The notes beneath the pieces were generated by a model. The model did no database searches. It was not told where the DNA came from and saw only the letters and a program-made list of their open reading frames with translations. The position numbers were made by a program, and so were the translations under genes. Below are positions 1 to 6,451 of a stretch of DNA of 9,938 nucleotides, piece by piece. Origin of the DNA: Patescibacteria group bacterium (GTDB taxonomy: Bacteria; Patescibacteriota; Patescibacteriia; UBA9934); the NCBI GenBank assembly GCA_018896835.1, contig JAHILS010000025.1:1-9938 (forward strand), written 5' to 3'. Numbering within the stretch: position 1 is the stretch's first letter; every line of letters begins with the position of its first letter.

Positions 1-899
1 GCTAAATTTGCTGCTCGTAAAATTCGCCATAAAACCAATGTGCAAGCCAGGAGCAATAAACAAACGCCAATAAATCCTAGCTCCTCAGCAATAACGGAAA
101 AAATAAAGTCAGTTTGGCTTTCTGGCAAAAACTGGAGCTGGCTTTGTGATCCAAACCCCAAGCCTCGCCCAAATAATCCGCCTGAACCAATGGCGATTTT
201 TGCTTGCGCAACATTATATCCACTAACCAGCGGGTCAAGCTGAGGGTCAATAAAAACCATTAATCGTTCCTTTTGATAATCAGCAAACAAAAATAACCAT
301 CCCAAAACTCCAGCTACTGCCGAGGAGCCCAAAAGCACCAAGGCGTGTATCCAGCGAAGTCCAGCAAAAAATAATAATACTCCCAGCGTTCCTAACAACA
401 ATGCCCCGCTACCCATGTCTGGTTGCATCATGACCAGCACAAAAGGAAACGCCAGCAACAAGCCACTGCCAATAATTTCTTTCCACCCAAATTTACGCGA
501 AGCATGTTCACCAAAGTACCTGGCAAATTGTACAACCAGTGCCAACTTCACAAACTCAACCGGCTGAAATGAAATTCCAGAAATGATAAACCAGCCTTTT
601 GTTCCGTTTACTTCAGTTCCAAAAATAAGAACCGCAATCAAAAGAATAATTCCCAAAAAATACAGAGCTTTTCCCCAATTTCGCAAAAATAGATAATTAC
701 AACGAGCAGACACGATTATAGCCGTAATGCCAAGCACAAACGCAATCAACTGCTTCTTTACTAATAAAAAATCCGCGTCATCACGCGAAAGCTCAACTGA
801 ATAAATAGCCGCGATTCCCAAAATAAACAAGATAACGACACCAAGAATTAGCAACCAATCAAATCTTTGAACATGTCGAACCAAACGACTAATCTGCAT
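1..899 (-). CDS. rodA: RodA/FtsW-family SEDS peptidoglycan glycosyltransferase (3' end beyond window)
   Basis: Polytopic membrane enzyme that polymerises lipid II into glycan strands, normally paired with a class B penicillin-binding protein. The frame reads from ATG at 899 to the left edge, giving 299 residues with the C-terminus missing (RodA is usually about 370-400 aa). SEDS signatures are clear: NGTKGWF (about 99-104) with a conserved Trp, then FQPVEFVKLA (111-120), QPDMGSGALL (159-168), IGSGGLFGRGLG (237-248), and FLPESQTDFIF (257-267) followed by EELGFIG. The Asp in QTDFIF lies in the conserved segment regarded as catalytic in this family. Repeated hydrophobic stretches fit a multi-pass protein. 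It lies 44 nt downstream of the 298-aa membrane gene on the same strand, so the two are probably cotranscribed. No SD is visible before the ATG. I prefer RodA to FtsW because no division genes are nearby, but FtsW cannot be excluded. Confidence 0.93.
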   Translation of the reverse strand, partial: MQISRLVRHVQRFDWLLILGVVILFILGIAAIYSVELSRDDADFLLVKKQLIAFVLGITAIIVSARCNYLFLRNWGKALYFLGIILLIAVLIFGTEVNGTKGWFIISGISFQPVEFVKLALVVQFARYFGEHASRKFGWKEIIGSGLLLAFPFVLVMMQPDMGSGALLLGTLGVLLFFAGLRWIHALVLLGSSAVAGVLGWLFLFADYQKERLMVFIDPQLDPLVSGYNVAQAKIAIGSGGLFGRGLGFGSQSQLQFLPESQTDFIFSVIAEELGFIGVCLLLLACTLVLWRILRAANL

Positions 900-943
900 A
901 ATACAATCATTTTTTCAGAAATGATTAGACTATGCAAGCTGTC

Positions 944-1840
944 CTAATCTCTAATATCTACTTCCGTGCTTGAACTAGCCGACATGTAAACGTCATTATC
1001 TAAATAATCTATTGCCGGCAATATGACCAAATCACCAGAAGAAGGTGCGTCTCCAAACCAATTTACTTGAATCGAGCGCGTCTCATTATTTTCAAATCCA
1101 GCTACAGAAAACTGATTAATACCAACAACAACACCATTACGTTTTAAAAGCAAAATAAAAGGAGCTGACCAATAACTAAATGGTGTATTGTTTTGAATTG
1201 TAAAAGTTGAACTAACTACATTTTTATTTCCAACTTTAATTGTACCGTGTGTTGTATCGCTAACAACAAAGTTACTATGTTGCAAATACCAAGCTTTAAC
1301 GTCACTAATCTCATGACCATCTATACGCGACCATTGCAAATTTGATACAACAAATTCCACACTGTGTGGTTGCGAGCTAAATTCTTGGCTAAGTGAAATA
1401 AAAGATCTGGTTTCTTGAGGAAGAATAAAACCATGATAAACCTCCGTCTCTCCAGCACTACTTGAAAATACATAATCAAACTTAGCAAACCAATCTGTGT
1501 TTTGATTTCTAAGCTCGACCACAAAATCATAAGCATCGCCAGCACTCACTACTGAAACGTCCTCAATTAATAGAGAAGAGGCTGATTTGCTTTGCGCTGA
1601 TAAGTGGATCGATGAAAGATTTTGGACAAGTTCTGCCGTGCTTGTTCGATCGTTAAATTGTCCTAAAACTAAATATCCAACTGTAACAAAAATTAACAAG
1701 CCAACCAAAACTACATCAAAAATTATAAAAAGCGCGATTGCCACTTTATAAATTATTGGACGAGCAGTATTAATTGCTACTTCCCTTTTGAATTCTTTCT
1801 GCGCTTCTTGAAAATTTGTCTCTGTATTTAAGTCCTCCAT
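944..1840 (-). CDS. Membrane-anchored protein with two Ig-like extracellular repeats, function unknown
   Basis: 298 aa. A charged cytoplasmic N-terminus (1-27) precedes one long hydrophobic segment (about 30-60), and then a beta-rich, Ser/Thr/Asn-rich domain that should lie outside the membrane. Two similar units are visible: one around 90-170 with VVELRNQN (107-114) and ETRSFISLS (143-151), and one around 190-275 with FTIQNNTPF (213-221) and ETRSIQVNW (253-261). This suggests tandem beta-sandwich (FxLYD/CARDB-like) domains, but the assignment rests on pattern only. Its position just upstream of rodA on the same strand hints at an envelope role. The ATG at 1840 is favoured because an extended -10 lies just upstream. 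I do not recognise a named family. Confidence 0.85.
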   Translation of the reverse strand: MEDLNTETNFQEAQKEFKREVAINTARPIIYKVAIALFIIFDVVLVGLLIFVTVGYLVLGQFNDRTSTAELVQNLSSIHLSAQSKSASSLLIEDVSVVSAGDAYDFVVELRNQNTDWFAKFDYVFSSSAGETEVYHGFILPQETRSFISLSQEFSSQPHSVEFVVSNLQWSRIDGHEISDVKAWYLQHSNFVVSDTTHGTIKVGNKNVVSSTFTIQNNTPFSYWSAPFILLLKRNGVVVGINQFSVAGFENNETRSIQVNWFGDAPSSGDLVILPAIDYLDNDVYMSASSSTEVDIRD

Positions 1841-1850
1841 ACATACAAAT

Positions 1851-1859
1851 AGTATAGCA
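1851..1859 (-). promoter_or_regulatory. Extended -10 promoter for the 298-aa membrane gene and rodA
   Basis: On the minus strand TGCTATACT is an extended -10 element (TGn plus TATACT). Ten bases separate it from the ATG, so the transcript would have at most a few untranslated bases. No good -35 is seen at 17 nt, which is tolerable for extended -10 promoters. Confidence 0.5.
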
Positions 1860-1867
1860 TATTTTTC

Positions 1868-1896
1868 TTGTGATTAGGGCAATGCTGTGTTAAAAT
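1868..1896 (+). promoter_or_regulatory. sigma70-type promoter of gyrB, leaderless transcript predicted
   Basis: TTGTGA (1868-1873), a 17-nt spacer and TAAAAT (1891-1896), with TG one base before the -10. The predicted start of transcription (about 1902-1904) is only a few bases from the gyrB ATG at 1907, and no SD fits. It is divergent from, and closely interleaved with, the minus-strand promoter at 1851-1859. Confidence 0.6.
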
Positions 1897-1906
1897 ATAG
1901 TCCGAT

Positions 1907-3949
1907 ATGCCAAAAATACAAGCAACAAAAAAATCAACAAAATCTCCAGCTAAAGGCGGATACAGTGCCAAAAACATTACTGTTTTGGAAGGCTTGGAGC
2001 CTGTGCGTAAACGTCCGGGAATGTATATTGGGTCAACTGGACCAACCGGGCTACACCATCTTATTTGGGAAGTTGTTGACAACTGCTTTGACGAAGTGAT
2101 GGGCGGATACGCCACCAAGGTTGTGATTAGACTGCAAAAAGATAATTGGGTACAGGTCGAAGATGACGGTCGTGGTATTCCAGTTGACATGCACCCTGAA
2201 CAAAAAATCTCAGCACTTGAGCTTGTCCTAACTAAACTTCACGCTGGTGGAAAATTTGGAGGCGATGAAAGTGGATACAAAATTTCCGGAGGACTGCACG
2301 GAGTTGGTGTGTCTGTTGTCAATGCTCTATCTGATAATCTCACTGCCATTGTTTACAGGGATGGAAAAATTTGGGAACAATCATTTAAGCGTGGTATCCC
2401 AACGGCAAAAGTGAAATCAACTGGCACCACAAAGAAAACTGGGACAACGATTCGCTTTCTTCCAGACAAAAGCATTTTTGAAACAATCGACTTTGATTGG
2501 AAAACAGTTATCGATCACTTGCGCCAACAAACATATCTTACTGCTGGAGTTGAGGTGGAAGTAATAGACGAACGAATTGAAGGCGAAGAAATAATGTACG
2601 GATTTTATTTTGAAGGAGGCGTTGCTTCATACGTGCGTCATCTTAATCAAAACAACGATGTAAAACATGAAAACATCTTTTACACAAATAAAAAATACGA
2701 AAATGTTCAGGTAGAAATCGGGGTTCAATACACAACTGATTACAACGACAACGTTCACTGTTTCTCCAACAATATTACAAACCCTGACGGTGGTACTCAC
2801 CTAGCTGGATTCAAATCAGCACTTACCCGAACACTGAACACTTATGCTCGTGAAAAAGGTTATTTAAAAGAAAAAGATGCAAATCTCTCAGGAGATGATT
2901 CACGAGAAGGACTAACTTGCATAATTAGCATTAAGCTTCCTGAACCACAATTTGAGGGGCAGACAAAAGGAAAACTGGGAAACCCGGAAGCACGCACCGC
3001 AGTTGAGGCTGTCTTTGGAGAAGCATTTAAGATTTTCTTGGAAGAACATCCAAAGGACGCAGAAGAAATTATTGGCAAATGTCTGCTTTCCGCTCGGGCT
3101 CGCGCCGCTGCTCGAGCCGCCAGAGAAACCGTTCTGCGCAAAGGCGCACTAGAAGGCTTAATGCTTCCTGGTAAATTGGCAGATTGTTCAAGTAAGGATG
3201 CATCCAGATCAGAACTTTTCATTGTTGAGGGGGACTCAGCTGGAGGTTCTGCCAAACAAGGTCGCGATCGTAAGCATCAAGCTATTCTGCCGTTACGAGG
3301 AAAAATTCTCAATGTTGAACGGGCGCGACTTGATAAACTACTTTCCAATAATGAAATTAAAAACTTAATCATTGCACTGGGAACAAATATTGGAGAAGGT
3401 TTTGAAATAGAGAGTTTGCGCTATGACAAAATTATCATCATGACTGATGCTGACGTTGATGGTGCTCACATCCGTACACTCTTGCTCACACTTTTCTATA
3501 GACATTTCCAAGAACTGATCAAAACAGGACACATCTACATCGCCATGCCACCGCTCTACCGAATACAAATCGGAAAAAATATCAGGTACGTTTATACTGA
3601 TGAAGAAAAAGAAGAAGCGATTACAAAAATGACAAAAGGTGCAAAATCAGAAAGCAAAAAATCAAAAGACGAAAATGCCGAAGGTGAATCAGACGCAATG
3701 GAAGCGCAAATCATCGAAACTGCGGGCGTAAAAATCAATATCCAGCGTTACAAAGGTTTAGGAGAAATGAACCCAGACCAACTCTGGGACACCACCATGG
3801 ACCCAACAACTCGCATGATGAAACAAGTAACAATAGAGGACGCAGAAATTGCCAACGAGACATTCGAAATTTTAATGGGCTCTGAAGTAGCCCCCCGCAA
3901 AAAATTCATCCAAACTCACGCTAAAGACGTAACAAACCTAGACGTGTAG
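1907..3949 (+). CDS. gyrB: DNA gyrase subunit B
   Basis: ATPase subunit of the type IIA topoisomerase that introduces negative supercoils together with GyrA. It is 680 aa and complete. The GHKL ATPase domain shows EVVDN (55-59, Glu55 in the catalytic position), DDGRGIP (86-92) and GYKISGGLHGVGVSVVNAL (123-141). QTKGKLGN (352-359) carries the conserved transducer Lys. The TOPRIM domain has EGDSAGGSAKQGRDR (441-455) and DADVDGAHIR (514-523, metal-binding acidic residues). The C-terminal IQRYKGLGEMNPDQLW follows at 612-627. The GSAKQGRDR...LPLRGKILNVE wording is that of GyrB rather than ParE. A Lys/Glu/Ser-rich insertion at about 575-602 replaces the usual short linker and is probably disordered. 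Transcription is monocistronic, with its own promoter and terminator. No SD is present; the start is supported by the promoter position. Confidence 0.98.
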   Translation: MPKIQATKKSTKSPAKGGYSAKNITVLEGLEPVRKRPGMYIGSTGPTGLHHLIWEVVDNCFDEVMGGYATKVVIRLQKDNWVQVEDDGRGIPVDMHPEQKISALELVLTKLHAGGKFGGDESGYKISGGLHGVGVSVVNALSDNLTAIVYRDGKIWEQSFKRGIPTAKVKSTGTTKKTGTTIRFLPDKSIFETIDFDWKTVIDHLRQQTYLTAGVEVEVIDERIEGEEIMYGFYFEGGVASYVRHLNQNNDVKHENIFYTNKKYENVQVEIGVQYTTDYNDNVHCFSNNITNPDGGTHLAGFKSALTRTLNTYAREKGYLKEKDANLSGDDSREGLTCIISIKLPEPQFEGQTKGKLGNPEARTAVEAVFGEAFKIFLEEHPKDAEEIIGKCLLSARARAAARAARETVLRKGALEGLMLPGKLADCSSKDASRSELFIVEGDSAGGSAKQGRDRKHQAILPLRGKILNVERARLDKLLSNNEIKNLIIALGTNIGEGFEIESLRYDKIIIMTDADVDGAHIRTLLLTLFYRHFQELIKTGHIYIAMPPLYRIQIGKNIRYVYTDEEKEEAITKMTKGAKSESKKSKDENAEGESDAMEAQIIETAGVKINIQRYKGLGEMNPDQLWDTTMDPTTRMMKQVTIEDAEIANETFEILMGSEVAPRKKFIQTHAKDVTNLDV

Positions 3950-3969
3950 AAATTAACTCAATCTCATAG

Positions 3970-3996
3970 AAAGAACCGACAATGGTCGGTTCTTTT
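3970..3996 (+). terminator. Rho-independent terminator of gyrB
   Basis: An 11-bp perfect stem, AAAGAACCGAC (3970-3980) with GTCGGTTCTTT (3985-3995), around an AATG loop and ending in a T run. The A-rich left arm means it could also work on the opposite strand. Confidence 0.9.
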
Positions 3997-4005
3997 GGTA
4001 TCCTA

Positions 4006-4022
4006 CTTTGATCTGATCAAAG
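4006..4022. promoter_or_regulatory. 17-bp perfect palindrome, operator-like
   Basis: CTTTGATCTGATCAAAG has two 8-bp arms around a central T. It sits between the gyrB terminator and the first -35-like hexamer of the GC-rich cassette. It could be a binding site for a dimeric regulator or a remnant of an insertion junction. The function is inferred only from symmetry and position. Confidence 0.35.
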
Positions 4023-4050
4023 GAAACATTTAAATTAGCAACGCACCACC

Positions 4051-4079
4051 TTGACATAATCCTCAAAATGCAGTTCAAT
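4051..4079 (+). promoter_or_regulatory. Possible promoter of the GC-rich secreted-protein cassette
   Basis: A perfect TTGACA (4051-4056) is followed after 17 nt by TTCAAT (4074-4079), a weak -10. It is the best promoter-like pair ahead of the 4153 gene; the leader would be about 65 nt. A second TTGACG at 4081 has no matching -10. Confidence 0.35.
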
Positions 4080-4110
4080 CTTGACGCCAATCCTGGCAAA
4101 CAACCCAGAC

Positions 4111-4147
4111 GTCCATATACATCCACATGAACATATGGACAGGAGGT
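4111..4147 (+). promoter_or_regulatory. Leader hairpin abutting a perfect Shine-Dalgarno
   Basis: GTCCATAT (4111-4118) pairs with ATATGGAC (4133-4140), an 8-bp stem with a 14-nt loop. The next base begins AGGAGGT (4141-4147), the SD for the GTG at 4153. A hairpin flush against the SD may set ribosome access or protect the mRNA 5' end; it could also be a DNA operator. Confidence 0.5.
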
Positions 4148-4152
4148 AGAGC

Positions 4153-4440
4153 GTGGCCAAGCGCAAGATCGAAAATCCGAACAAGGGGAGGAACTGGACG
4201 CGTCGCACCCTGCACGTCCTTCCCCTCCTACTGGTGGCGTTGTCGGCCTTGGCGGTCGACTGCACCTGCCCGACGTGCGAGGATCTCCGCAAGGAGTGCA
4301 TCGCCAGGGCCGAGGCGGCTGGCCTTGGGTACCGGTTCACCTGCACCGAGGCAAACGGATGTGCCAAAGAATGGATCTGCATCAACGAGATCCAGCCCAA
4401 AGAGACCGACGACCCCTCCAGCGACTACTCCTACCACTAG
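4153..4440 (+). CDS. Small Cys-rich exported protein, unknown function
   Basis: 95 aa. The GTG start at 4153 lies 5 nt after AGGAGGT, which fixes the frame in a region where GC-rich shadow frames are open. A basic N-terminus (KRK, RR at 17-18) and a hydrophobic core, LPLLLVALSALA (23-34), look like a signal peptide or membrane anchor; cleavage after ALA is plausible. The Asp directly before Cys37 argues against a lipoprotein box. The remaining 60 or so residues carry seven Cys (37, 39, 42, 49, 64, 70, 76), including a CxCxxC start, and end in an acidic, Tyr-containing tail. The base composition is far richer in G/C than gyrB. It is followed 16 nt later by the duplicated-domain gene, so the two form an operon. 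No family recognised. Confidence 0.7.
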   Translation: MAKRKIENPNKGRNWTRRTLHVLPLLLVALSALAVDCTCPTCEDLRKECIARAEAAGLGYRFTCTEANGCAKEWICINEIQPKETDDPSSDYSYH

Positions 4441-4456
4441 CAGCGGAGACGCCACC

Positions 4457-5131
4457 GTGAAAATCCCCCTCCTCATCATCGCCATCCTGCTCACCCCCGA
4501 CGCCAGGGCCGAGCTGAGGCAGTACCAGATGGGCATCGAGATGTGCCCCAACCTCGTGTTCGAGAGTGGGGTCAAGACCCTCGGACTGAAAGGCTGGTAC
4601 GACATCATCCCCCCAGCCGAGCGCCCCAACAGCACCGTCATCGTCCCGAGCTCGTGGACACGGATGCACTGCGAGGTGAAGGATGACTCCTTCATGATCG
4701 TGGTCGACATCCCGGCCGAGGACTACCCGCTCGAGCAACTGCCAAGCGACGCGATCTGTACGGCCACGGATACAAGGGGCAATGTCCATCGGGTCCACGT
4801 GCATCCCACGCTCTTGGAGGCCTCGGACCCGGCCTGCTGGGAGCGTGACGACGCCTGGTACGCCGACCCCGCCCTGATCTACGCCTGGCCAGACAGCGCG
4901 GGCACGACTAGCCTGCCCCTGTTGCCCGGCCACAACTTCGTGGACGGCACCTACCAGGCCAAGCGCGACAGCGGCACGGACTGGTCCGGCGTCACCTGCA
5001 AAGTAGAAGACGGCCAGCAGATGATCGTGTACAACACGGCCACGGCCGTCGAAGACACCGGCTACTGCCCCTTGCCCGATGGGCAGCGTGGCACGGCCCA
5101 CGTGCCGTTCAGCCTCGTCCACGTCGAGTAG
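4457..5131 (+). CDS. Secreted protein with a duplicated about 100-aa Cys-containing domain, unknown function
   Basis: 224 aa from GTG at 4457, preceded by GGAG at 4445-4448 with 8 nt spacing. The same frame is open upstream to ATG 4127, but that start has no role: it would overlap the 95-aa gene and hide the signal peptide. The N-terminus KIPLLIIAILLTPDARA followed by E is a short signal peptide with an A-x-A cleavage site. Two related units follow. Trp67...Cys72 with MIVV (80-83) and Cys101 in the first match Trp176...Cys181 with MIVY (189-192) and Cys204 in the second, and the last segments end in VHVHPTLLE and VPFSLVHVE. Of the first 40 codons, 38 end in G or C, against about 12 of 40 in gyrB. 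It shares an operon with the 95-aa gene and a terminator follows. No family recognised. Confidence 0.75.
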   Translation: MKIPLLIIAILLTPDARAELRQYQMGIEMCPNLVFESGVKTLGLKGWYDIIPPAERPNSTVIVPSSWTRMHCEVKDDSFMIVVDIPAEDYPLEQLPSDAICTATDTRGNVHRVHVHPTLLEASDPACWERDDAWYADPALIYAWPDSAGTTSLPLLPGHNFVDGTYQAKRDSGTDWSGVTCKVEDGQQMIVYNTATAVEDTGYCPLPDGQRGTAHVPFSLVHVE

Positions 5132-5163
5132 CGATCATCGCTCTTGACGCCATGAACCTTCAT

Positions 5164-5192
5164 GAGCCGGCTTCCACCCTGGAGGCCGGTTC
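5164..5192 (+). terminator. Terminator-like hairpin closing the GC-rich cassette
   Basis: A 13-bp stem (5164-5176 with 5180-5192, two G-U pairs) around a CCC loop, 32 nt after the stop codon. The following TCTATGCTTT is only moderately U-rich. Two small palindromes lie between it and the stop: AGCGAT-C-ATCGCT (5130-5142) and CATGAA-CC-TTCATG (5151-5164). Confidence 0.6.
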
Positions 5193-5228
5193 TATGCTTT
5201 CATATTATACGAGCCTGTTTAGAGTAAT

Positions 5229-5260
5229 CCCCTTTGCTCCCCTTTTTCCCCCTCCCTTCT
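5229..5260 (+). other. Polypyrimidine tract upstream of the secE promoter
   Basis: 32 consecutive bases are C or T with a single G at 5236, ending one base before the secE -35 hexamer. Such a tract can affect DNA flexibility or form a triplex; no function is proven here. Confidence 0.6.
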
Positions 5261-5261
5261 A

Positions 5262-5290
5262 TTGACACTAACCACAAATACCAGTATATT
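5262..5290 (+). promoter_or_regulatory. sigma70-type promoter of secE-nusG
   Basis: TTGACA (5262-5267), a 17-nt spacer and TATATT (5285-5290): a consensus -35 and a near-consensus -10. Transcription would start near 5297, about 42 nt before the secE ATG. Confidence 0.85.
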
Positions 5291-5300
5291 ATCCACAGAT

Positions 5301-5318
5301 GGCCCGGAAGGGCTTTTT
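5301..5318 (+). promoter_or_regulatory. Small hairpin plus T5 in the secE leader, possible attenuator
   Basis: GCCC-GGAA-GGGC (5302-5313) is followed by TTTTT (5314-5318), immediately after the predicted transcription start. The stem is only 4-5 bp, so strong termination is unlikely. It may be a stabilising 5' hairpin or a weak pause. Confidence 0.3.
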
Positions 5319-5338
5319 AAAAAACAAAGATTTCCACT

Positions 5339-5548
5339 ATGACAAAATTATTCACCGATAACCGTCTTGTGAAATACTTGCGCGAATCAAAGCAAGAGCT
5401 CGAGAAGGTCAGCTGGCCAACAAAACAGCAAACACAACGTTATGCAATCATAGTTGTAATATTCTGTCTTGGCCTTGCCGTTTACTTTGGAGTCTTAGAC
5501 TGGGCACTAAACCTTGGTCTTAGAGCATTAATTAATTTAACCGCCTAA
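5339..5548 (+). CDS. secE: Preprotein translocase subunit SecE
   Basis: Small clamp subunit that holds together the SecY channel. 69 aa, within the size range of single-span bacterial SecE. The amphipathic segment with the family motif ELEKVSWPTKQQTQRY (20-35) precedes one membrane helix (about 36-58). The stop is separated from nusG by 3 nt, the classical secE-nusG pair ahead of the rplK-rplA operon. No SD precedes the ATG. Confidence 0.95.
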   Translation: MTKLFTDNRLVKYLRESKQELEKVSWPTKQQTQRYAIIVVIFCLGLAVYFGVLDWALNLGLRALINLTA

Positions 5549-5551
5549 CCT

Positions 5552-6097
5552 ATGGCCAAGCAAACCGCAAACTATGGAAGGCGCTGGTACGCAATTCACA
5601 CCTACTCAGGATATGAAGAAAACGTTGCCGAGAGCCTCCAACAACGCATTGAAACAATGGATATGGAAGAGAAAATCTTCTCAATCCTAGTTCCAAAGGA
5701 AAAGAAAATTAAAATCAAAAACGGAAAACGAAGAGTTGTTGAAGAAAAAATCTTTCCAGGCTATGTGCTTGTAGAAATGATCGTAACTGACGACTCCTGG
5801 TATGTTGTCCGCAACACCCCAAGCGTAACTGGATTTATCGGAACTGGCACAACTCCAACACCAATTGCCCAAGAAGAGATCGACGCTCTTATGAAACGTG
5901 TTGGCATAGACGAACCAGAATTTACGTTTGATGTTCAAAAGAATGACCCAATCGTAATTACTGACGGACCATTTAAAGGTCAACAAGGTAAAGTTTCAGA
6001 AATCGATGAGCAAAGAGGCAAAGTCAAAGTCCTTGTTTCCATGTTCGGTCGCGAAACTCCGGTTGAGCTGGACTTCTTACAAATCAAAAAGGCTTAA
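5552..6097 (+). CDS. nusG: Transcription termination/antitermination factor NusG
   Basis: Binds the RNA polymerase clamp to control pausing and couples it to Rho or ribosomal S10. 181 aa, normal size. The NGN domain starts at WYAIHTYSGYEENV (12-25) and contains IFPGYVLVEM (67-76) and VVRNTPSVTGFIG (85-97). The KOW domain (about 131-175) has ITDGPFKGQQGKVSEID. It is translated almost directly after secE (3 nt) without its own SD, so coupling is likely. Confidence 0.97.
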   Translation: MAKQTANYGRRWYAIHTYSGYEENVAESLQQRIETMDMEEKIFSILVPKEKKIKIKNGKRRVVEEKIFPGYVLVEMIVTDDSWYVVRNTPSVTGFIGTGTTPTPIAQEEIDALMKRVGIDEPEFTFDVQKNDPIVITDGPFKGQQGKVSEIDEQRGKVKVLVSMFGRETPVELDFLQIKKA

Positions 6098-6124
6098 GTG
6101 AGAAGCCAGCCAACGACTCGATCT

Positions 6125-6146
6125 CTCCCCCTTTCACAAGGGGGAG
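6125..6146. repeat. G/C-run palindrome after nusG (terminator or dispersed repeat)
   Basis: CTCCCCCTT (6125-6133) pairs perfectly with AAGGGGGAG (6138-6146) around TCAC, and is followed by TTGGAGGGGGT, a second G run that could compete for the C run. It lacks a U tract. It may end nusG transcripts. It resembles the C-run/G-run intergenic palindromes that recur in many bacterial genomes, but copy number cannot be judged here. Confidence 0.5.
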
Positions 6147-6213
6147 TTGGAGGGGGTAAATCTAACTTCCAATTTTCGAAGTCAACAGCTTAAACATCTT
6201 AAACAATTTAAAA

Positions 6214-6281
6214 CCCATCCCCAACTGGATGTTAGGAAAAGTCTTCTCAAGAAGATCTCTCCTGGACGTCGAGATGGGGAT
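6214..6281. repeat. REP-like imperfect palindrome, copy 1
   Basis: The outer arms CCCATC/GATGGG or ATCCCC/GGGGAT (6214-6222, 6273-6281) enclose a central palindrome TCTTCT-CA-AGAAGA (6242-6255) followed by TCTCTC. The central part resembles the element at 7728-7750: both read TCTTCTC, then AGA, GATC and CTC in the same order. The rest of the 6098-6320 gap contains no gene that I can support. Confidence 0.45.
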
Positions 6282-6321
6282 TTGTTGTTTACGATTTAAC
6301 CGCCCATTGACAAAGCTAATA

Positions 6322-6350
6322 TTGACCAAAATCCGTTAATCGGCTACTAT
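6322..6350 (+). promoter_or_regulatory. sigma70-type promoter of rplK-rplA
   Basis: TTGACC (6322-6327), a 17-nt spacer and TACTAT (6345-6350). The predicted leader runs from about 6357 to 6451, about 95 nt. Confidence 0.6.
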
Positions 6351-6391
6351 CTGAACATTAATTCATACAGTGGTCGCTCCTAAAGCTTAAC

Positions 6392-6430
6392 CCTTCTTCG
6401 CTCTCTGAGCTTCGAAGGTTGCCTACGGCA
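6392..6430 (+). promoter_or_regulatory. Two hairpins in the rplK leader, candidate L1 autoregulatory site
   Basis: CCTTC-TTC-GCTC-TCT-GAGC-TTC-GAAGG (6392-6418) folds with a symmetric TTC/TTC internal loop. It is followed by TGCC-TAC-GGCA (6420-6430). In many bacteria L1 represses this operon through a leader structure that mimics its rRNA site; assigning that role here is inference from position. Confidence 0.4.
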
Positions 6431-6451
6431 GAATCCACTTAAACACAAAGT

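Noticed and set aside
40..243. 67-aa plus-strand frame at the left end
   Set aside because: It is antisense to the conserved RodA coding sequence and has no supporting signals.
4127..4456. Start of the 224-aa gene at ATG 4127
   Set aside because: It lies inside the leader hairpin before the SD, would overlap the whole 95-aa gene, and would bury the signal peptide that begins at GTG 4457.
4382..5122. 246-aa open frame on the minus strand across the GC-rich cassette
   Set aside because: It mirrors the 224-aa gene. Its product is Gly/Val/Arg-rich with no motif, and the plus-strand frame has the signal peptide, SD and duplicated domain.
6307..6312. Perfect TTGACA at 6307 as the rplK -35
   Set aside because: No -10-like hexamer lies 16-18 nt downstream (the bases there are AATCCG); the TTGACC/TACTAT pair starting at 6322 fits better.
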